From Faecalibacterium prausnitzii (GTDB lineage: Bacteria; Bacillota; Clostridia; Oscillospirales; Ruminococcaceae): a stretch of 64,000 nucleotides of DNA. The notes below the pieces were generated by a model. That model saw nothing but the letters and a program-made list of their open reading frames with translations, ran no database searches and had not been told where the DNA came from. The stretch covers positions 1 to 64,000 of the forward strand of contig SFDE01000016.1 in assembly GCA_004558805.1 (NCBI GenBank), in the 5' to 3' direction. Position 1 is the first letter of the stretch. Each line of letters starts with the position of its first letter. Shown one piece after another: positions 59,707 to 64,000 of this stretch. Both the position numbers and the translations under genes were made by a program.

Positions 59707-62700
59707 ATGCCTAGAGCAAAGCAAACGATGGATGGCAATACCGCTGCCGCCCATGTAGCGTATGCCTACACGGACGTGGCTGCCATCTACCCCATTACCC
59801 CGTCTTCTCCGATGGCTGACTCTGTGGACCAGTGGTCTGCAGCCGGTCAGAAGAACATCTTCGGCAACCAGGTCAAGGTGGTCGAGATGGAGTCTGAGGC
59901 AGGCGCTGCCGGTGCAGTGCACGGCTCTCTGGGTGCAGGTGCTGTTACCACCACCTTCACCGCTTCTCAGGGTCTGCTGCTGATGATCCCCAACATGTAC
60001 AAGATCGCTGCTGAGCAGCTGCCCTGCGTGTTCGATGTTTCTGCACGTACTGTTGCTACCCAGTCCCTGAACATCTTCGGTGATCACAGCGATGTTATGG
60101 CATGCCGCCAGACCGGCTTCGCAATGCTGGTCGAGAGCAGCGTGCAGGAAGTTATGGATCTGTCCCCTGTCGCACACCTGTGCGCCATCGAGGGCAAGGT
60201 TCCCTTCCTGAACTTCTTCGACGGCTTCCGTACTTCTCATGAGTACCAGAAGATCGAGAAGTGGGATTACGCCGATCTGAAGGAAATGTGCAACATGGAG
60301 GCTGTGGAGGAGTTCCGTAAGAAGGCTCTGAACCCCGAAAACCCCAAGATGCGCGGTTCCCACGAGAACGGCGACGTGTTCTTCCAGCATCGTGAGGCAT
60401 GCAACAGCGTTTACAACGCTCTGCCTGCTGTTGTTGAGAAGTACATGGCAAAGATCAACGAGAAGCTGGGCACCAACTACGATCTGTTCAACTACTACGG
60501 CGCACCCGATGCTGACCGTGTGATCGTGGCTATGGGTTCCATCTGCGACGTTGCTGATGAGGTCATCGACTACCTGAACGCCAAGGGCGAGAAGGTCGGT
60601 ATCGTCAAGGTCCGCCTGTACCGTCCCTGGGTCTCCGCTTCCCTGCTGAAGGTCCTGCCCAAGACCGCCAAGAAGGTGGCTGTGCTGGACCGCACCAAGG
60701 AGCCCGGCTCTCTGGGCGAGCCCCTGTACCTGGATGTTGCCGCTACCCTGCGTGAGGCTGGTCTGAACGACGTGGTCCTGACCGGCGGTCGCTACGGTCT
60801 GGGCAGCAAGGATACCCCGCCGTCCTCCATCTTTGCTCTGTTCAAGGAGCTGGAGAAGGATCAGCCCAAGGAGCGTTTCACTCTGGGTATCACCGATGAC
60901 GTGACCTTCCTGTCTCTGCCGGAAGTCAAGCCCGCTCCCATCACCGCAGCTGCTGGCACCAAGGAGTGCAAGTTCTGGGGTCTGGGCGGCGACGGTACTG
61001 TCGGTGCTAACAAGAACTCCGTCAAGATCATCGGCGACCATACCGACAAGTATGTTCAGGCATACTTCCAGTATGACTCCAAGAAGACCGGCGGCGTGAC
61101 CATCAGCCACCTGCGTTTTGGCGACAAGCCCATCCGCAGCCCCTACTACATCAACCAGGCTGACTTCGTGGCTTGCCACAACCCCGCTTACATCCACATG
61201 GGCATGAAGATGGTCCAGGATGTCAAGCCCGGCGGCGTGTTCATGATCAACTGCCAGTGGTCCGATGAGGAGCTGGGTCAGCACCTGAACGCCGAGGCAA
61301 AGAAGTATATCGCTGACAACAACATCCAGCTGTATACCATCAATGCTATCGATAAGGCTATCGAGATCGGCATGGGCAAGCGCACCAACACCATCCTGCA
61401 GTCTGCATTCTTCAAGCTGGCTGATGTCATGCCCATCGAGGATGCCGTCAACTTCATGAAGCAGGCAGCTCAGAAGAGCTACGGCAAGAAGGGTCAGGAC
61501 GTCGTTGAGATGAACTGGAAGGCTATCGATGCAGGCGTTGACGCCATCCACAAGGTGGACGTGCCCGCATCCTGGTCCAACCCCGAGGCTGATCCCGCAC
61601 CCAAGGCTCTCACCGGCCGTCCGGAGCTGGTCAAGCAGATCCGCGAGGTCATGGAGCCCATTGCCCGTATGGACGGCGACAGCCTGCCTGTCTCTTCCTT
61701 CGTGGCAAATGCAAACGGCGAGTGGGAGCAGGGCGCTTCTGCATACGAGAAGCGCGGCACCGCTGTCAACGTCCCCGAGTGGGATGCTGCAAAGTGCGTT
61801 GGCTGCAACCAGTGTGCATTCGTCTGCTCTCATGCAACCATCCGTCCCTTCCAGCTGACCGCCGACGAGCTGGCAGCTGCTCCTGCACAGACCAAGAGCC
61901 GCGACAACAAGCCCGCAAACGAGTACAAGTTTGTCATGGCTGTGTCTCCTCTGGACTGCATGGGCTGCGGCGAGTGCGTCACCGTCTGCCCCACCAAGGC
62001 TATCACCATGGTGCCGCAGGACAGCCAGGCCGATCAGCAGGCAGTGTTCGACTACTGCGTGGCCAACATCTCCAAGAAGCCTTCCAAGTTTGCTGACGAT
62101 ACCGTTATCGGTTCTCAGTTCAACCAGCCGCTGCTGGAGTTCTCTGGCTCCTGCGCAGGCTGTGCCGAGACTTCTTACGCTCGCCTGATCACTCAGCTGT
62201 TCGGCGAGAAGATGTACATCTCCAACGCTACCGGCTGCTCCTCCATCTGGGGCGGCACCGCTTCCATCTCTCCGTACACCGTCAACAAGGACAGCGGCCA
62301 TGGTCCTGCATGGTGCAACTCCCTGTTCGAGGATAACGCAGAGCATGGTCTGGGTCTGTACATCGGTCAGAAGACCATCCGCGAGAACCTGATCAAGGAG
62401 ATCGCAGAGGTTGCTGGTTCCGACAAGGCTTCTGCTGAGCTGAAGGCTGCTTACGAGCAGTTCATCGCAACCAAGAACAACACCAAGGCAAACGACGAGC
62501 CCGCAAAGGCTCTGATTGCTGAGCTGGAGAAGGCGGCTGCTGCCGGCTGCGAGAAGTCTGCAGAGATCCTGAAGAGCAAGCAGTACATCGCCAAGAAGTC
62601 CGTCTGGATCTTCGGTGGTGACGGCTGGGCATACGACATCGGCTTCGGTGGTCTGGACCACGTCCTGGCTTCCGGCGAGGATGTCAACGTGATGGTCTTC

Positions 62701-63252
62701 GATACTGAGATGTACTCCAACACCGGTGGACAGGCATCCAAGGCTTCCAACATTGGTGAAGTCTGCCAGTTCGCTGCTGCTGGTAAGGAAATCAGCAAGA
62801 AGAGCCTGTCCGAGATCGCTATGACCTACGGTTACATCTATGTTGCTCAGATCGCACTGGGTGCTAACCCGGCTCAGGCTGTCAAGGCTATTGCTGAGGC
62901 TGAGGCTTACCCCGGTCCTTCTCTGATCATCGGCTACGCTCCCTGCGAGCTGCACGGTGTCAAGGGCGGCATGACCAACTGCCAGAACGAGATGAAGAAG
63001 GCTGTTGAGGCTGGCTACTGGAACCTGTTCACCTTCAACCCCGCCAACAAGGCTCAGGGCAAGAACCCCTTCACCCTGACCTCCAAGGCTGTGGACAACG
63101 AGAAGTATCAGGCTCTGCTGGCAAACGAGACCCGTTACAGCCGTCTGACTCGTGCCTTCCCCGAGCGTGCTAAGGAGCTGTTCGCACGCAACCAGCAGGT
63201 TGCAAACGACCGCTACGAGCACCTGACCCGTCTGGTGGAACTGTACAAGTAA
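59707..63252 (+). CDS. nifJ: Pyruvate:ferredoxin (flavodoxin) oxidoreductase
   Basis: This 1181-residue single-chain PFOR converts pyruvate and CoA to acetyl-CoA and CO2 and reduces ferredoxin. Seen in order are the pyruvate-binding domain (VAAIYPITPSSPMADSVD) and domain II. The 8Fe ferredoxin domain carries CVGCNQCAFVC and CMGCGECVTVCP. The thiamine-diphosphate domain carries GGDGWAYDIG and FDTEMYSNTGGQ, with Cys of SGSCAGCAET for a third cluster. The ATG follows GGAGG. Codon choice leans to GCT, GGT, TCT and AAG, unlike neighbours, which suggests very high expression. The enzyme is central to butyrate and acetate fermentation. Confidence 0.97.
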   Translation: MPRAKQTMDGNTAAAHVAYAYTDVAAIYPITPSSPMADSVDQWSAAGQKNIFGNQVKVVEMESEAGAAGAVHGSLGAGAVTTTFTASQGLLLMIPNMYKIAAEQLPCVFDVSARTVATQSLNIFGDHSDVMACRQTGFAMLVESSVQEVMDLSPVAHLCAIEGKVPFLNFFDGFRTSHEYQKIEKWDYADLKEMCNMEAVEEFRKKALNPENPKMRGSHENGDVFFQHREACNSVYNALPAVVEKYMAKINEKLGTNYDLFNYYGAPDADRVIVAMGSICDVADEVIDYLNAKGEKVGIVKVRLYRPWVSASLLKVLPKTAKKVAVLDRTKEPGSLGEPLYLDVAATLREAGLNDVVLTGGRYGLGSKDTPPSSIFALFKELEKDQPKERFTLGITDDVTFLSLPEVKPAPITAAAGTKECKFWGLGGDGTVGANKNSVKIIGDHTDKYVQAYFQYDSKKTGGVTISHLRFGDKPIRSPYYINQADFVACHNPAYIHMGMKMVQDVKPGGVFMINCQWSDEELGQHLNAEAKKYIADNNIQLYTINAIDKAIEIGMGKRTNTILQSAFFKLADVMPIEDAVNFMKQAAQKSYGKKGQDVVEMNWKAIDAGVDAIHKVDVPASWSNPEADPAPKALTGRPELVKQIREVMEPIARMDGDSLPVSSFVANANGEWEQGASAYEKRGTAVNVPEWDAAKCVGCNQCAFVCSHATIRPFQLTADELAAAPAQTKSRDNKPANEYKFVMAVSPLDCMGCGECVTVCPTKAITMVPQDSQADQQAVFDYCVANISKKPSKFADDTVIGSQFNQPLLEFSGSCAGCAETSYARLITQLFGEKMYISNATGCSSIWGGTASISPYTVNKDSGHGPAWCNSLFEDNAEHGLGLYIGQKTIRENLIKEIAEVAGSDKASAELKAAYEQFIATKNNTKANDEPAKALIAELEKAAAAGCEKSAEILKSKQYIAKKSVWIFGGDGWAYDIGFGGLDHVLASGEDVNVMVFDTEMYSNTGGQASKASNIGEVCQFAAAGKEISKKSLSEIAMTYGYIYVAQIALGANPAQAVKAIAEAEAYPGPSLIIGYAPCELHGVKGGMTNCQNEMKKAVEAGYWNLFTFNPANKAQGKNPFTLTSKAVDNEKYQALLANETRYSRLTRAFPERAKELFARNQQVANDRYEHLTRLVELYK

Positions 63253-63670
63253 GCTTTTTCCCCTATGTTCCGGACTTGGGACGCAGGGCACCCACTGCCC
63301 GTTAGGAGAGGGCAGCGGCGGCTTTGCACCGGCGATTACTGCGCAACGCAGCGGTGCAGAACTGTGCGAAGAGTTCGTTCCATGGAGAGATGCAGCTGAA
63401 ATTACAGCCCGCACCCCACGAGGTTTTACCTGATTTCATCCCCCGGCTCTGCCGCTTTTGGGCGGCAGGGCGCAGGGGTCTGAGATACCAAAGCGCCCGC
63501 GAGGGTCCTTGAAAGCACACCCCGCATGTGTCAGGAGCATAAGGTCTGGTTTCAGATACCTTGCCCCGCCTGCTGCATAAGACCTGCTTGTGCAGGGATC
63601 TTGCCGCAGAAAAAACGAATATCGTTTTTAGCGCCCCGCTCATCGGCAACGATGACCGGGGCGTATTTTT
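63253..63670 (+). ncRNA. Possible structured RNA or long 3' leader/UTR after nifJ
   Basis: About 400 bases hold no convincing open reading frame but many GC-rich stem pairs. Examples are GCCGC/GCGGC at 63448-63466 and AAGGT/ACCTT at 63540-63561. The region ends at a strong terminator (CGCCCCG at 63632-63638, CGGGGCG at 63657-63663, then ATTTTT). No named RNA family was recognised; tmRNA, SRP and RNase P motifs were looked for and not seen. Confidence 0.4.
63632..63670 (+). terminator. Terminator ending the nifJ downstream region
   Basis: CGCCCCG and TCATCG pair with CGATGA and CGGGGCG around a GCAA loop. TATTTTT follows. Confidence 0.85.
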
Positions 63671-63765
63671 GTGGGCAAAAACCTATCACAAAATTTTCGA
63701 AGAATACCCTTTTCCTTTTTACAGTTTCTTCATAGCTTCTTAACGAAATGAATTGTGAAAGCTGT

Positions 63766-63896
63766 TATACTTCTGACATGGGAAGCGGGGCCGCAACCGT
63801 TCCCCAAGTAACATGATTCCTCCTCACACCAAGGCAATATCCAAGCAGAACACCCTTTCCGGCGCGCCGCAACGCCGGAGAGGGTGTTTTGCTTTT
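63766..63896 (+). ncRNA. Candidate small RNA
   Basis: TATACT at 63766-63771 is a likely -10 box. A transcript would run about 115 bases to a 16-bp terminator stem (AACACCCTTTCCGGCG at 63849-63864 and partner at 63873-63888) followed by a T-rich run. No reading frame with a ribosome site is present. An exposed TTCCTCCTC stretch is complementary to Shine-Dalgarno sequences. Confidence 0.45.
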
Positions 63897-64000
63897 CCGG
63901 GCAGTTCCGGGTATGGCAGACAGCGGCAGCGGTGCCGATGAGGCAGCAGCGGCGTCTGCATCCATTTACAGGAAGAAATACCTGCAATAAAATAAAAATT
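63897..64000. other. End of the window
   Basis: Nothing that can be named is seen in the last hundred bases. They end in an A-rich stretch that may lie before a gene outside the window. Confidence 0.4.

Noticed and set aside
59629..63414. A 1261-residue minus-strand frame opposite nifJ
   Set aside because: It is the antisense shadow of nifJ caused by its strong codon bias. There is no start signal and the composition resembles no protein.
63253..63670. tmRNA, RNase P RNA or SRP RNA after nifJ
   Set aside because: The tag-peptide codons, the P RNA core sequences and the SRP tetraloop motif were looked for and not found.

Overview
The window looks like the replication-origin region of a gut Clostridia chromosome, most likely Faecalibacterium or a close Oscillospiraceae relative. 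That assignment is inferred from fairly high GC, the gene content and a strongly preserved oriC neighbourhood; no species marker was tested. The core is the classic Firmicutes origin block. On the minus strand, reading away from the origin, lie rpmH, rnpA, yidD, yidC, jag, a 5'-nucleotidase, mnmE, mnmG, rsmG, noc, parA, parB and serS. On the plus strand lie dnaA, dnaN, an S4-domain gene, recF, remB, gyrB and gyrA. oriC is read at about 46.4-48.35 kb. DnaA-box-like sequences lie on both sides of dnaA. In the dnaA-dnaN gap a DnaA box, a C-rich stretch and DnaA-trio-like triplets form a probable unwinding module. Four parS-like palindromes lie near the ParAB/Noc genes and downstream of mntP.

Left arm (0.2-32 kb): a type III pantothenate kinase-like gene with altered motifs, tRNA-Arg, three MATE transporters, a CstA-family carrier with a LysR regulator, a phosphoglycerate-mutase-like gene and an S51-type peptidase. 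A three-gene operon resembles the Wadjet/MksBEF SMC system JetA-JetB-JetC, with no JetD nuclease gene beside it. Then come lipoproteins, a secreted C39-like protein, acylphosphatase, a CBS-domain pyrophosphatase, a PAP2 phosphatase, GluQ-RS, a PTS EIICB, a DUF362 ferredoxin protein, UppP, two TrkA-type proteins, two PH-domain membrane proteins, a HAD phosphatase, and tRNA-Glu and tRNA-Met.

Right arm (56-64 kb): a manganese riboswitch (yybP-ykoY type) with a terminator in front of mntP, a block of palindromic intergenic repeats, a GntR/FCD regulator, an RluA-type pseudouridine synthase, a Nudix ADP-ribose pyrophosphatase, and pyruvate:ferredoxin oxidoreductase with a highly-expressed style of codon use. 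The last 750 bases have no convincing gene but hold two terminator-ended transcript candidates.

The observations most worth checking are: the JetABC operon without JetD; rpmH, whose first third and start codon seem to be missing directly behind a good promoter and Shine-Dalgarno; CoaX motif substitutions; uppP with ACG where ATG is expected; the oriC unwinding module; the gyrB-gyrA repeat element; the tRNA-end-like repeats at 31.4-31.8 kb; and the two RNA candidates at the right end.
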